Program-made: the position numbers and the translations under genes
Notes under the pieces: model-generated
Seen by the model: the letters and a program-made list of their open reading frames with translations, nothing else
Told to the model about the DNA's origin: nothing
The model's database searches: none
Assembly: GCF_958431955.1 (NCBI RefSeq)
Contig: NZ_CAUASN010000006.1
Span: 1-64,000, forward strand
Direction of reading: 5' to 3'
Source: an uncultured Adlercreutzia sp.
GTDB lineage: Bacteria; Actinomycetota; Coriobacteriia; Coriobacteriales; Eggerthellaceae
Length of the DNA: 64,000 bases
In this document: in pieces, positions 51,041-58,991 of the stretch
Layout: every line of letters begins with the position of its first letter
How positions within the stretch are numbered: position 1 is the first letter of the stretch

Positions 51041-53752
51041 TTACTCCTCCGTCCAGATAGCGGGCTCGAACAGGCAATCGGGCTGCAGGGCCTCACCATC
51101 GTACTTCTCGAAATCGACCAGGCAGCTGTTGTAGCCGTTGCAGGTCGGGAAATAGTCGTCCTGAGTCAGCGCGTCGACGCACATGTTCTCGTTGCCGCCC
51201 AAATCGAGACCCGTCTCCTTATCCAGATAGGTTCGGGCGCCGTGGGGCACGGCGATGCAGCCGGGCATGAGCGTCTCGGTGACCGATGCAATGCGCAGAA
51301 ACGCGCCGGCGTCGTTGAACACGCGCACCGTGTCGCCCGAGGCGATGCCCTTGGCGGCGGCATCCTCGGCGCTGATGAACACGGGGTTCGGCCAAGCCTC
51401 ACGCAACCAAGTGCCCTCATCGTAGGCAGTGTGCGAACGACGCAGGTAATGGGGCTGATACATCAGGAAGTGATAGTTGCCCGCGTCCTTTTGCTGCCAG
51501 GTAGTCTCATGGAACGTCGGATACGGCTTCAGGGCGTCGGGACCGTGCTGCATGCGATTGATCTCATCCGCTTTGCTCTGGCAGTAGATCTCGATCTTGC
51601 CGCTCTCGGACTGGCGCGGATTGGCCTCTGGATCGGCGACGAAGTCCGCATACCCGATGTGTCCCAACTTATCGCCCTCGGTGCGACTCGCCTGGTATTT
51701 GCCAGCAGCCAGCACATCGGCCAGAGAGATGATGCCTTCCTGGGGCTCGCCGTTCACGCCCCAAGCATCGATGTCCTCCTGGGTGATAGTGACCAGCCGC
51801 TTATAGGTGACTCCATCGGCGGGGTCGAGATACTCGGCCGTCTCGATCTTATCGTAGTAAGCCTGCAGGCTGCTCGTTTGGTAGATGTCGTCGCCCGTAA
51901 AGCCCAGACGCTCCGCAATCTGGGTATAGATCCACTGCTCGTTCTTCGACTCGAACAGGGGCTGAACCACCGGACGCGGGAACAGAGCGTAATCGCGGTT
52001 GCACTGGAACTTCGACATGCGGATGATGCCGTTGGTGGCAACGTCCAGCTCGCCTTGGGCGGGATCGAGATTGCCCTCCCATGCGGTGAAGCAGGGCAGC
52101 ACGATGTCGGCATACTCGGCCGTCAACGTGAAGCGATAGTCGATATTGACAACCATGTCCATCTTCTTGAAGGCGGCGATGCCGGAGTTAATGTCCTCGG
52201 TTGCCTGCAGAGGATTATGGAAGTCGTTCACGATGATCTTCGGATCGAAGTCGTACTCCTTCGGGTCGCGACCCACGAACCCGTTGTCGATCTCGCCATT
52301 GCGGTAGTCGCCATAGCAGGTGTAGTGGCCGGCGAGGATGTCGCGCCAGATGGTCGACTTCGGCATCTGGGAGTCCTCGAGCTCGTTTTTCGCCGTCTTG
52401 CCCGTGGCGCGCTCGGCCACGACAGCACCCACGCGCACGAGCTTCTCCGCATGGCCCCCATTGCCGGCCTCGATGGAGAACGTTGCACCCACGGAGTTGC
52501 CCGAACGGCCGAGATGGCCGCCCATGCAGCCTACCGTTAGGAAGAGCTGAGGCAAGTCGATAGTGCCGCGATAGCGCGAAGGGGCATAATTGTGATGCAG
52601 CATGACGTCGTGCTCGGCACCGATGGCCTCGGCAAACCAAGTGATATCCTCGACCGGGGTGCCGCAGATCTCACTCGCCCATTCCGGCGTCTTCGGCACT
52701 CCGTCGTACTCGCCGAGCACATAACTCTGGAAGTTCTCCTCGGCACCGGTCGGCAGCGTCTCGGCATCGTAGCCGATGCAGTACTTGTGCAAAAAGTCGA
52801 GATCGATGTTATTCAGGCGAATCATCTCATAGGCCACGGCCAGCAGAAGCGCCGTGTCGGTACCGGGGCGCACGCGAATCCAGCGAGCGTCGAGCATGCT
52901 GGCGGACACGTTGTACTCGGGCCCGACGAACACAAACTGAACACCGGCCTCTTTTGCCAGACGATAGTAGTAGGAGGCATTGCCGGCATTGTGCCAAGCG
53001 GGATTCACGCCATAGAGCACGATGGTCTCGGCATTCAGCATATCGAGGCGGTCATTGTTGTTGCCGCAATCGGGCAGACCGCTAGAGATGGAGCCGCCCA
53101 TGCGGATGGGCGCGTTGTACCAGTTGCCATAGGATTCGGTGGAGTTCCACTGCAGACGGCCGCCGAGCAAGTTGAGCACCGGCCAATCGGTTCCCATGCA
53201 AACCACGCTGCGCGGACCGTAGTCGTTATAGACGCGCTTCAGTTCGTCTGCCACGTAATCGAGCGCCTCGTCCCAGCTGATGCGCTCCCAACCTTCTTCG
53301 CCGCGCAACTCGCCATGGGCGTTCTCGCCACCACCAGGCTGCCAGCTCTTGCGCTTCATGGGGTATTTCACGCGGTTGGCATTGAACACATGCTGGCGCA
53401 TGGAGTGGCCACGCGGGCACGAACGCTGCTGCGGATGCTCAAGAGTGTCCTCGTCTACATCGTCAGTCTTCTGGCGAAGCACGACACCGTCTTGAACCAG
53501 GACCTTGTTCACGCAACGTCCGCCGCAGTTCCCCCAGCAATCGACGGTAATCCACTCGCCGCCGTCGAGCACCACGGCATCGGAGGCTACCTTGTGCGGC
53601 GTCATCCCATCGGCGCCCGTGCCGCTCAGCTTTTCTCCTTCCCCCTGGTTTGGCGCACAGCCTGAAATGCCCGCTGCGGCCAGGGCCGCAGCTGCGGCGG
53701 CGCTTCCCTTCAGGAAATTGCGGCGTCCTACCTTCTTCTCGAGTAATGCCAT
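51041..53752 (-). CDS. dmsA: DmsA-type molybdopterin oxidoreductase catalytic subunit (1), Tat-exported
   Basis: A 903-residue bis-MGD enzyme. Tat signal with RRNFLKG at residues 10-16 and Cys32 in SGCAP. The 4Fe-4S ligands C72, C76, C80 and C112 form CX3CX3CX31C. DmsA-like text follows: VKYPMKRKSW, RISWDEALDYV, VRPGTDTALL, KTPEWASEICGTP, GCMGGHLGRSGN, ESGKIEIYCQSKADE and the C-terminal MopB-CT RSHTAYDEGTWLREAWPN. The predicted Mo-ligand region reads NSTESYGNW, which differs from E. coli DmsA. Acceptor could be an S- or N-oxide or an aromatic such as a catechol; not decided. First gene of dmsA-dmsB-torD. Confidence 0.9.
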   Translation of the reverse strand: MALLEKKVGRRNFLKGSAAAAAALAAAGISGCAPNQGEGEKLSGTGADGMTPHKVASDAVVLDGGEWITVDCWGNCGGRCVNKVLVQDGVVLRQKTDDVDEDTLEHPQQRSCPRGHSMRQHVFNANRVKYPMKRKSWQPGGGENAHGELRGEEGWERISWDEALDYVADELKRVYNDYGPRSVVCMGTDWPVLNLLGGRLQWNSTESYGNWYNAPIRMGGSISSGLPDCGNNNDRLDMLNAETIVLYGVNPAWHNAGNASYYYRLAKEAGVQFVFVGPEYNVSASMLDARWIRVRPGTDTALLLAVAYEMIRLNNIDLDFLHKYCIGYDAETLPTGAEENFQSYVLGEYDGVPKTPEWASEICGTPVEDITWFAEAIGAEHDVMLHHNYAPSRYRGTIDLPQLFLTVGCMGGHLGRSGNSVGATFSIEAGNGGHAEKLVRVGAVVAERATGKTAKNELEDSQMPKSTIWRDILAGHYTCYGDYRNGEIDNGFVGRDPKEYDFDPKIIVNDFHNPLQATEDINSGIAAFKKMDMVVNIDYRFTLTAEYADIVLPCFTAWEGNLDPAQGELDVATNGIIRMSKFQCNRDYALFPRPVVQPLFESKNEQWIYTQIAERLGFTGDDIYQTSSLQAYYDKIETAEYLDPADGVTYKRLVTITQEDIDAWGVNGEPQEGIISLADVLAAGKYQASRTEGDKLGHIGYADFVADPEANPRQSESGKIEIYCQSKADEINRMQHGPDALKPYPTFHETTWQQKDAGNYHFLMYQPHYLRRSHTAYDEGTWLREAWPNPVFISAEDAAAKGIASGDTVRVFNDAGAFLRIASVTETLMPGCIAVPHGARTYLDKETGLDLGGNENMCVDALTQDDYFPTCNGYNSCLVDFEKYDGEALQPDCLFEPAIWTEE

Positions 53753-53849
53753 TTGATTCCCCTCTCGTCTCGCGCAATGCGTGACTCAAGTCACCTTTCG
53801 AAATGGCGGCAGAAGCAACAGCCTAGGATTTGTCCCCTCTTCCCGCTCT

Positions 53850-53916
53850 ACTGATATGCTATAGTGATTCAGTGTATCAGTCAATACATTTTACTGAATT
53901 ACTTTAGCAGTTCAGT
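53850..53916. promoter_or_regulatory. ACTGA/TCAGT repeat cluster between dmsA 1 and nrfD
   Basis: Five half-sites in 67 nt of AT-rich DNA: ACTGAT (53850), ATTCAGT (53867), ATCAGT (53876), ACTGAAT (53893), TTCAGT (53911), in both orientations. TATGCTATAGT between the first two could hold a -10 element. A cooperatively bound regulator of the divergent dms and nrfD operons is likely; the cotranscribed GntR (54874) is a candidate. Confidence 0.6.
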
Positions 53917-54001
53917 GGTTCGCGTTTCGCCCTATTTACGCTATGATGAACTGCGCGGCTCCAAAGCCGCTGTCGATTATATGCTGCAATAGGAGACAGT
54001 A

Positions 54002-54874
54002 TTGTACGGGACGCTGGTCATAGCTTACCTTTTCTTGGGAGGAGCCGCGGGCGGCGCCTTCCTGGTCACTGCTGTCTGGAGCCTGGCGTTGCACCGCAGG
54101 CCTCTCGTCCGATCCGATGCCCTGCGCCGCGAGTTCCGCGTTTTGCGCGGACGCGCCTACGCCATCGCCGCGCTCGCGCTCGCCTCCTCCATGCTGTGCC
54201 TCCTCTGGGATCTCGACTATCCCGAGCGCGCGCTGCTCATCTTCACGTCCGCACGGCCCACGGTGCTCACCTTCGGGGCCTGCGCCCTTTCCGCCCTCCT
54301 CGGCGTCGGCACGCTGCTGGCCCTGGCCAATTTGCTCCACCTCAGAATCTTCTCGGGCCGTGTCAAGCACATACTCGACAGCGCATGCGCGCTGCTCGCC
54401 GCGGCCGTCATGGGGTACACCGGCGTGTTCCTCTACAGCAACATCGGCATCGCCTTCTGGCACAGCCTTGCCCTCATAGGCCTCTTCTTCTGCTCTGCGC
54501 TCTCCTCCGGTCTTTCGCTCGTCATGCTGATCGACTACTTCTCGCGCGGCGAGGCCCCGCATGTCAACGCCGTCCGTTCCCTTCAGAAGTGGCACCTTGC
54601 CTGTCTGGCGGCCGAACTTGTTTTTCTCGCTATCTTCCTGCTGGCCGCCAAGGCCAATCCCGCTGCCGCGCCCTCGCTTGCCCTGCTTCTCTCCGACGCC
54701 ATTTTCCCCACCGCCCTCATCGGCGCTCTGGGATTCGGCATCGTGCTGCCCTTCGCTCTTGAAACCTACGCGCTACTCTGCAAGGAGCAGCGCTCCCTTC
54801 CCGTTTCGGACTTCGTGTGCCTTATCGGCGCATTGTGTCTTCGTTGGACCGTAATCGTATGTGGAGTGCACTAA
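54002..54874 (+). CDS. NrfD/DmsC-family quinol-binding membrane subunit
   Basis: A 290-residue membrane protein with about eight helices, of the NrfD/PsrC polysulfide-reductase type: LVIAYLFLGGAAGGAFLVTA, LCLLWDLDYPERAL, ILDSACALLAAAVMGYTGVFL and NIGIAFWHS. Such subunits pass quinol electrons to DmsB-like partners. The start is TTG 54002 with AGGAGA 5 nt upstream; no nearer ATG keeps the first helix. It is divergent from dmsA 1 and is the only such subunit seen, so it may serve both DmsAB loci. Its stop overlaps the GntR start as TAATG. Confidence 0.85.
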   Translation: MYGTLVIAYLFLGGAAGGAFLVTAVWSLALHRRPLVRSDALRREFRVLRGRAYAIAALALASSMLCLLWDLDYPERALLIFTSARPTVLTFGACALSALLGVGTLLALANLLHLRIFSGRVKHILDSACALLAAAVMGYTGVFLYSNIGIAFWHSLALIGLFFCSALSSGLSLVMLIDYFSRGEAPHVNAVRSLQKWHLACLAAELVFLAIFLLAAKANPAAAPSLALLLSDAIFPTALIGALGFGIVLPFALETYALLCKEQRSLPVSDFVCLIGALCLRWTVIVCGVH

Positions 54875-55437
54875 TGGAAATCACCGAGAAGAACCCTGTC
54901 GACGCCAAGCAAGCCGCAGCCGAGCCCAATCCGCCGGCGCGCCCGGAGCCGCCGCGGGAGACACCGCCGGAGGGCCGCGGCATCGCCGATACGATGCCCG
55001 CCGCCGGCGAGCCGATCTTCGCTATAGACGAGTCGTCCGACCTGCCCCTCTGGGTGCAGCTGCGCAACCGTCTCGCCCATCTCATCCGCTCGGGCTATTT
55101 CAAGGCCGGCGAGCAGCTGCCGAGCCTTCGCACCTTGTCGGCCGAGGGGAAGATCAACTACAACACCGTCACGAAGGCCTACCGCGACCTCGAGGTAAGC
55201 GGCCTTATCGTATCGGTTCGCGGACGTGGCATGTACGTGGAGAAGAACGTGGCGGTGGACGACTCGCCGGAAGCGGCCATAGACGCCATGGCCGAGCAGT
55301 GCATCGGGGAATACCGCGCCCTCGGGCTCTCGTTCCGCGATATCCGACGGCGCCTCGACGCTGTCGTGACGAGCATGGCCGATGCCGCCGCCGAGGCGGC
55401 CGACGAGAAGCGGGGGTATGCCGATGGCAAGCATTAG
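54874..55437 (+). CDS. GntR-family transcriptional regulator, YtrA-like
   Basis: A 187-residue regulator. Residues 1-45 are Pro/Ala/Glu-rich and probably disordered. The winged HTH follows: PLWVQLRNRLAHLIRSGYFK, EQLPSLRTLSAEGKINYNTV, TKAYRDLEVSGLI. The C-terminal 70 residues are helical and short, as in the YtrA subgroup, which often controls adjacent membrane or transport genes. It overlaps nrfD (TAATG) and slipin, so it belongs to that operon and may act on the ACTGA repeats upstream (inference). Confidence 0.88.
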   Translation: MEITEKNPVDAKQAAAEPNPPARPEPPRETPPEGRGIADTMPAAGEPIFAIDESSDLPLWVQLRNRLAHLIRSGYFKAGEQLPSLRTLSAEGKINYNTVTKAYRDLEVSGLIVSVRGRGMYVEKNVAVDDSPEAAIDAMAEQCIGEYRALGLSFRDIRRRLDAVVTSMADAAAEAADEKRGYADGKH

Positions 55438-56383
55438 GCGCAAGCGGACTCAGCAGGCAACGGGAGGACAGCACACCGGCGGCGTTTCCGATCGCCCCGT
55501 CATCGAGCGCTACAACTCCCCCAAAGCCAGGCACACCGACGAGAACGCCCCCGTCGTGTTCTCCGCGGCGCTCTTCGCGATCGCCTTCCTGCTCGTCGGC
55601 TTCGCAGGGCTCGTCCTTACAGGGGGCATCGACATCTGGGTCATCTGCATCGCCCTGATCGTTGCCGTGCTCGCCATTTTCACCGTGCGCATCGCCCCGC
55701 ATTGGGAACGCGTCGTCATCCTGCGCTTCGGCAATTACAGCCGCACGGCCGGGCCCGGCCTGTATCTCACCATCCCCTTCGTCGACCACATCGCCCTCCA
55801 TGCCGACCTGCGCATCATGCTCACCGGCTTCGGGGCCGAGGAGACGCTCACGGCGGACTTAGTGCCCATCAACGTAGACGCCGCCGTGTTCTGGACCGTT
55901 TGGGACGCGAAGAAGGCATGCCTCGAGGTGGAGGACTACTACGATTCCGTGGCCATGGCGGCCCAAACCGCCCTGCGCGACGCCATCGGCCGCAAGAACG
56001 TGGCAGACGTGGCCATGCGCCGCGTGCAGCTGGACGACGAGCTGCGCCGCGCCATCGAGGAGAAGACGAGCGCCTGGGGCGTATCCATCCTGTTCGTGGA
56101 AATCCGGGACATCGTCATTCCCAAAGAGCTGCAGGAGTCGATGGCAGCCGAGGCACGGGCCGAGCGCGAGCGCGATGCCCGCGTGGTGCTCGCCGAAGTG
56201 GAGAAGGACATCGCCGCCATGCTTCTGGAGGCCACCGAGCTCTATCACACCGACGAGATGGCCTTCAAGCTGCGCCAGATGCACCTGGTCAACGAGTCCA
56301 TGAAGGAATCGAAGGCCTCCATGGTCGTTCCCACCGCCTACGCCGACGGGTTCACCGACCCAACAGCGGCGCCTCGCCGATAA
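55424..56383 (+). CDS. Slipin / SPFH-domain (stomatin-like) membrane protein
   Basis: A 319-residue SPFH protein. A hydrophilic N-terminus of about 35 residues leads to two adjacent membrane segments (AALFAIAFLLVGFAGLVL and IWVICIALIVAVLAIF), then the SPFH core: ERVVILRFGNYSRTAGPGLY, ADLVPINVDAAVFWTVWD, ALRDAIGR, VSILFVEIRDIVIPKELQE and a helical tail. Slipins scaffold membrane complexes. ATG 55424 overlaps gntR by 14 nt; ATG 55418 is also possible. The last 57 nt are duplicated at 57371-57427 beyond the toxin-antitoxin pair. Confidence 0.9.
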   Translation: MASIRRKRTQQATGGQHTGGVSDRPVIERYNSPKARHTDENAPVVFSAALFAIAFLLVGFAGLVLTGGIDIWVICIALIVAVLAIFTVRIAPHWERVVILRFGNYSRTAGPGLYLTIPFVDHIALHADLRIMLTGFGAEETLTADLVPINVDAAVFWTVWDAKKACLEVEDYYDSVAMAAQTALRDAIGRKNVADVAMRRVQLDDELRRAIEEKTSAWGVSILFVEIRDIVIPKELQESMAAEARAERERDARVVLAEVEKDIAAMLLEATELYHTDEMAFKLRQMHLVNESMKESKASMVVPTAYADGFTDPTAAPRR

Positions 56384-56386
56384 GGC
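56330..56386. repeat. Slipin 3'-end direct repeat, copy 1 (in gene)
   Basis: Last 57 nt of the slipin gene region (stop included), 51 of 57 positions identical to 57371-57427. Together with copy 2 it brackets the toxin-antitoxin module. Confidence 0.85.
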
Positions 56387-56466
56387 GCTGCGCGGGGCGC
56401 TATCTAGCCCCGAAGCGGCAAGCTCAAATGCGCACAGACAGGTTCAGCGCGGCGAGGCGCAAGGCT

Positions 56467-56796
56467 CTAGCAAGCCACCAGCGGAACGGGCAGCGACTTC
56501 ACCGTGCCGTCGGCCGTGGGGCACTCGATCTCCACCTTGAGCCTTCCGCCGAGGGCCGCCGCATAGCGCTCGAGCGTGCTGAGCTTGATCGCCCCGGCCC
56601 GCCCGTGCTCTATCTCGGAGATGCGCTTCTGGCTCACCCCCATGCTCTCGGCCAACTGCACCTGCGTGAGACCCGCCTGCTTGCGAATTTCGGCAAGCTC
56701 GTAGGCCTCAATTCGAGCCAGAAGCTTTGCCTTCTCGCATTCGATGCCAGCGCGATCGACGTTGTACTTTTCGATCAAATCCTCAAGAGTCACCAT
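56467..56796 (-). CDS. XRE-family antitoxin (HigA-like)
   Basis: A 109-residue protein with a C-terminal-half XRE helix-turn-helix: EIRKQAGLTQVQLAESMGVS followed by QKRISEIEHGRAGAIKLSTL. The N-terminal part (MVTLEDLIEKYNVDRAGI) is helical and may bind the toxin. AAGGAG before ATG 56796 fixes the start; it overlaps the upstream toxin gene by 14 nt. Toxin-first order is typical of HigBA. It probably represses its own promoter at the dyad near 57290. Confidence 0.88.
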   Translation of the reverse strand: MVTLEDLIEKYNVDRAGIECEKAKLLARIEAYELAEIRKQAGLTQVQLAESMGVSQKRISEIEHGRAGAIKLSTLERYAAALGGRLKVEIECPTADGTVKSLPVPLVAC

Positions 56797-57220
56797 TACC
56801 GGCTCCTTTTTTCCGAAGGCTGTCCAAGTGCTCCTGATACAACCTGTCTGCCTTGGGTATCGCACGACGATACCACCTGTTCCACCATCTTTGCTTGTCG
56901 CCCGCAAAGAGCATAATGGCTCGTCGCTCGGGATCGAAGGCGAACAATATGCGAATTTCCGAATCGCCCGATGAGCCTGGGCGCAACTCCTTCATATTCT
57001 TGAAGCGAGACCCTTTCACCTCTCCAACAAGCGGCCGCCGAAGAGACGGACCCCTGGATGCAAGAACCTCCAAAGCAGCAGAGACGAGCTGCCGAGTCTC
57101 TTCATCAAGGGTGACAAACCACTCTTCTATACGAGTTGCGTCAATTCGCCACTTAAGTATACGGTTATCCGTATAGAAGTCAAGGGGTATATTTTCTGAC
57201 CGAGAACCGGTATCAACCAT
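56783..57220 (-). CDS. HigB/Gp49-like RelE-superfamily toxin
   Basis: A 145-residue basic protein matching phage-derived Gp49/HigB toxins (RelE/ParE superfamily): WRIDATRIEEWFVTLDEETR, RRPLVGEVKGSRFKNMKELR and EIRILFAFDPERRAIMLFAGDKQ, the typical F-D-P-x-R-x-x-x-L block. About 25 N-terminal residues exceed the usual core. These toxins cleave ribosome-bound mRNA. AGGAGGAGTGCT before ATG 57220 fixes the start. With the XRE gene it forms a module bounded by a duplicated slipin gene end. Confidence 0.87.
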   Translation of the reverse strand: MVDTGSRSENIPLDFYTDNRILKWRIDATRIEEWFVTLDEETRQLVSAALEVLASRGPSLRRPLVGEVKGSRFKNMKELRPGSSGDSEIRILFAFDPERRAIMLFAGDKQRWWNRWYRRAIPKADRLYQEHLDSLRKKGAGNGDS

Positions 57221-57281
57221 AGCACTCCTCCTCGCTCGAAGGCTGTCCTTCCGAGAAGAAGTTAGGGCGATACCCAGCCAT

Positions 57282-57327
57282 ATAGAAACATTTGTTCTAT
57301 TATAGCATAGAGGATTCCATACTGGAA
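57282..57327 (-). promoter_or_regulatory. Toxin-antitoxin promoter with operator dyad
   Basis: Minus strand -10 TATAAT (57299-57304), 17-nt spacer and TTCCAG as -35 (57322-57327). ATAGAA-N7-TTCTAT (57282-57300) overlaps the start-site side of the -10, suited to autorepression by the XRE protein. The AT-rich stretch contrasts with the GC-rich neighbours. Confidence 0.6.
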
Positions 57328-57370
57328 GAGACTTGCAGCGTAATCATCTGCGAAAGCTCTGCGACCCCCC

Positions 57371-57427
57371 CCCACCGCCTACGCCGACGAGTTCGCCGAT
57401 CTGGCAGCGGCGCCTCGCCGATAAGGC
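57371..57427 (+). pseudogene. Slipin 3'-end remnant, copy 2
   Basis: This 57-nt stretch matches the slipin gene end (51 of 57 nt) and would encode TAYADEFADLAAAPRR plus stop against TAYADGFTDPTAAPRR. It is preceded by a run of nine C (57365-57373) and has no gene body. Weaker similarity continues to about 57457. It marks the right border of the TA insertion or the trace of an allelic slipin gene. Confidence 0.75.
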
Positions 57428-57500
57428 CCCAGCCGCGGAGGGCGCGACTTAGCCCAGCAGCTGGCTTGCGCAGGCGCGGATGAATGAGCTCAAGCCAGCA

Positions 57501-58361
57501 CTACACCGCCAGTGCTACAAGCTCGTGATCCTCGATACCGAAGGGGCGGGCGGATTCCAGGCGGCCGAGCGACGCCTCCAGCTCGGCGAAGACGGCGGCT
57601 TCGGGACTGCCGACATCCGCTCCCAGAGCGAGCTGCTGCGTCCCGTGCGCGTCGGCAGACCGCTCGGCCCACAGGGCGGCCTCGGAAAGCAAGTCCGCAT
57701 CGTTGTGGGCGAACGCGGCCAAGGCCTCGATCATCTGGGGGTAGAGCACTGAGGTCTTCGAGCGACGGGCGCAGACGGCGAAGTCGTCCACCCAGGTGAG
57801 CATATGACCGCGCACGAACGATTCCTGGTCGCGCAGCGATTCAGCCAGCTTCTCCAGACGCCCCTCGCGCAGATAGTGCAGCGACTTCCCCGCCAAATGG
57901 GCCATAAAGGCGCACATCGTGGCAACGTGATCGTCGGGGATACGCATAAGACGCGCCAGCTGCAGGCCGTGGTCGCGGTAGATGCCGCGCACGACGACGG
58001 TGTTCTCCTGAAAGTCAGCTAGCTCGTGGGTAAGATAGGGCGACTCGATGGGCTGGCAGGGCAGCGCTGCCGGCCCGACGAACAGGCGCGTGTACTCGTC
58101 GCGAGCCGAATCGAGCAGCACCGACACGTCCACGCACTCGCGCAGATCGGTCAGAAAGCGGCCCAAGCCCTGCATCGAGGGATTGTCGCCGGTGAATTCC
58201 TCGACGGCATCCACCGTCTCGTCCGACAGCAGAACGGCGAGAACAGCCTCGTCGGGTGTGCCGCCCAGCAGCTTGTGAAACAGCGTGTACAGATACGTGC
58301 GGGACAGCAGCAGCGCTTCCAAGTCGATAGACTCACGGCGCAGGTTAGCAGCTTCGACCAT
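57501..58361 (-). CDS. torD: TorD/DmsD-family molybdoenzyme chaperone (2)
   Basis: A 286-residue TorD-type chaperone: LLSRTYLYTLFHKLLGG, YTRLFVGPAALPCQPIESPYL and LMRIPDDHVATMCAFMAHL. ATG 58361 has GAGGAGGGG upstream; an in-frame TTG 15 nt earlier is less likely. It is the last gene of locus 2, 51 nt after dmsB 2, and is clearly related to but diverged from TorD 1, as expected if each recognises a different Tat leader. Confidence 0.9.
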   Translation of the reverse strand: MVEAANLRRESIDLEALLLSRTYLYTLFHKLLGGTPDEAVLAVLLSDETVDAVEEFTGDNPSMQGLGRFLTDLRECVDVSVLLDSARDEYTRLFVGPAALPCQPIESPYLTHELADFQENTVVVRGIYRDHGLQLARLMRIPDDHVATMCAFMAHLAGKSLHYLREGRLEKLAESLRDQESFVRGHMLTWVDDFAVCARRSKTSVLYPQMIEALAAFAHNDADLLSEAALWAERSADAHGTQQLALGADVGSPEAAVFAELEASLGRLESARPFGIEDHELVALAV

Positions 58362-58412
58362 AGTTCCCCTCCTCAAAAGAGGGCGGCCCGCACGGACCGC
58401 CCCCGACTCGTC

Positions 58413-58988
58413 TTACAGCGTGACAGGCTCGAAGGCTTCCATCTGGGCGCCCCGGGTGGGCTCCCACAGGATGTTCGGGCTTGTGGCGGCCGCGGGCTCG
58501 GTGCAGGGCAGCTCGCTCACGGCATTCGGGTGCGCGGCACGCAGCTCGTCCATGTCGCCGAATTCGATGGCGCGCATGGGGCAGCCCTCCACGCACACCG
58601 GATCGTGGCCAGCCTCGCGCAAGGCGCGGCAGGTGTCGCACTTCTGGACGATCTTGTCCTCCTCGATAAACTGCGGAGCACTGTAGGGGCAGCTGTTCAC
58701 GCAGGTCTGGCAGCCGATGCACGCCTCGTCGTCGTGCTGGACGGTGCCGTCGTCATCCTTGTACATGGCGCCGGTGGGACAGTTTGCCACGCAGGCCGGA
58801 CTCTCGCAGTGGTTGCAGCTCACGTTCAAATGGAACATCGCCACATCCGGGTAGGTGCCGCACTCGAAGCTATCGACTCGGCGCAGGCGGGGGCCGGCGA
58901 CCTGAATGTCGCGGCGGTCCTTGCAGGCCACCTGGCAGGTGCGGCAACCGATGCAGCTGGACAGGTCAACATAGAATCCCAGGCTCAT
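58413..58988 (-). CDS. dmsB: DmsB-like four-cluster ferredoxin subunit (2)
   Basis: A 191-residue paralogue of DmsB 1 with the same layout: CIGCRTCQVACKD, CNHCESPACVANCPTGA, CIGCQTCVNSCPYSAPQ and CDTCRAL then CVEGCPMRAI. The C-terminal 40 residues differ between the two proteins and may set partner choice. Start ATG 58988 lies 3 nt after the dmsA 2 stop. No membrane subunit gene is in this locus. Confidence 0.93.
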   Translation of the reverse strand: MSLGFYVDLSSCIGCRTCQVACKDRRDIQVAGPRLRRVDSFECGTYPDVAMFHLNVSCNHCESPACVANCPTGAMYKDDDGTVQHDDEACIGCQTCVNSCPYSAPQFIEEDKIVQKCDTCRALREAGHDPVCVEGCPMRAIEFGDMDELRAAHPNAVSELPCTEPAAATSPNILWEPTRGAQMEAFEPVTL

Positions 58989-58991
58989 GAT

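Noticed and set aside
50126..52540. 804-codon open frame on the plus strand
   Set aside because: Antisense shadow of dmsA 1 and dmsB 1 with low-information composition.
57365..57373. Run of nine C as a phase-variable tract
   Set aside because: It lies outside any intact reading frame, in a gene remnant, so length change would have no clear effect.
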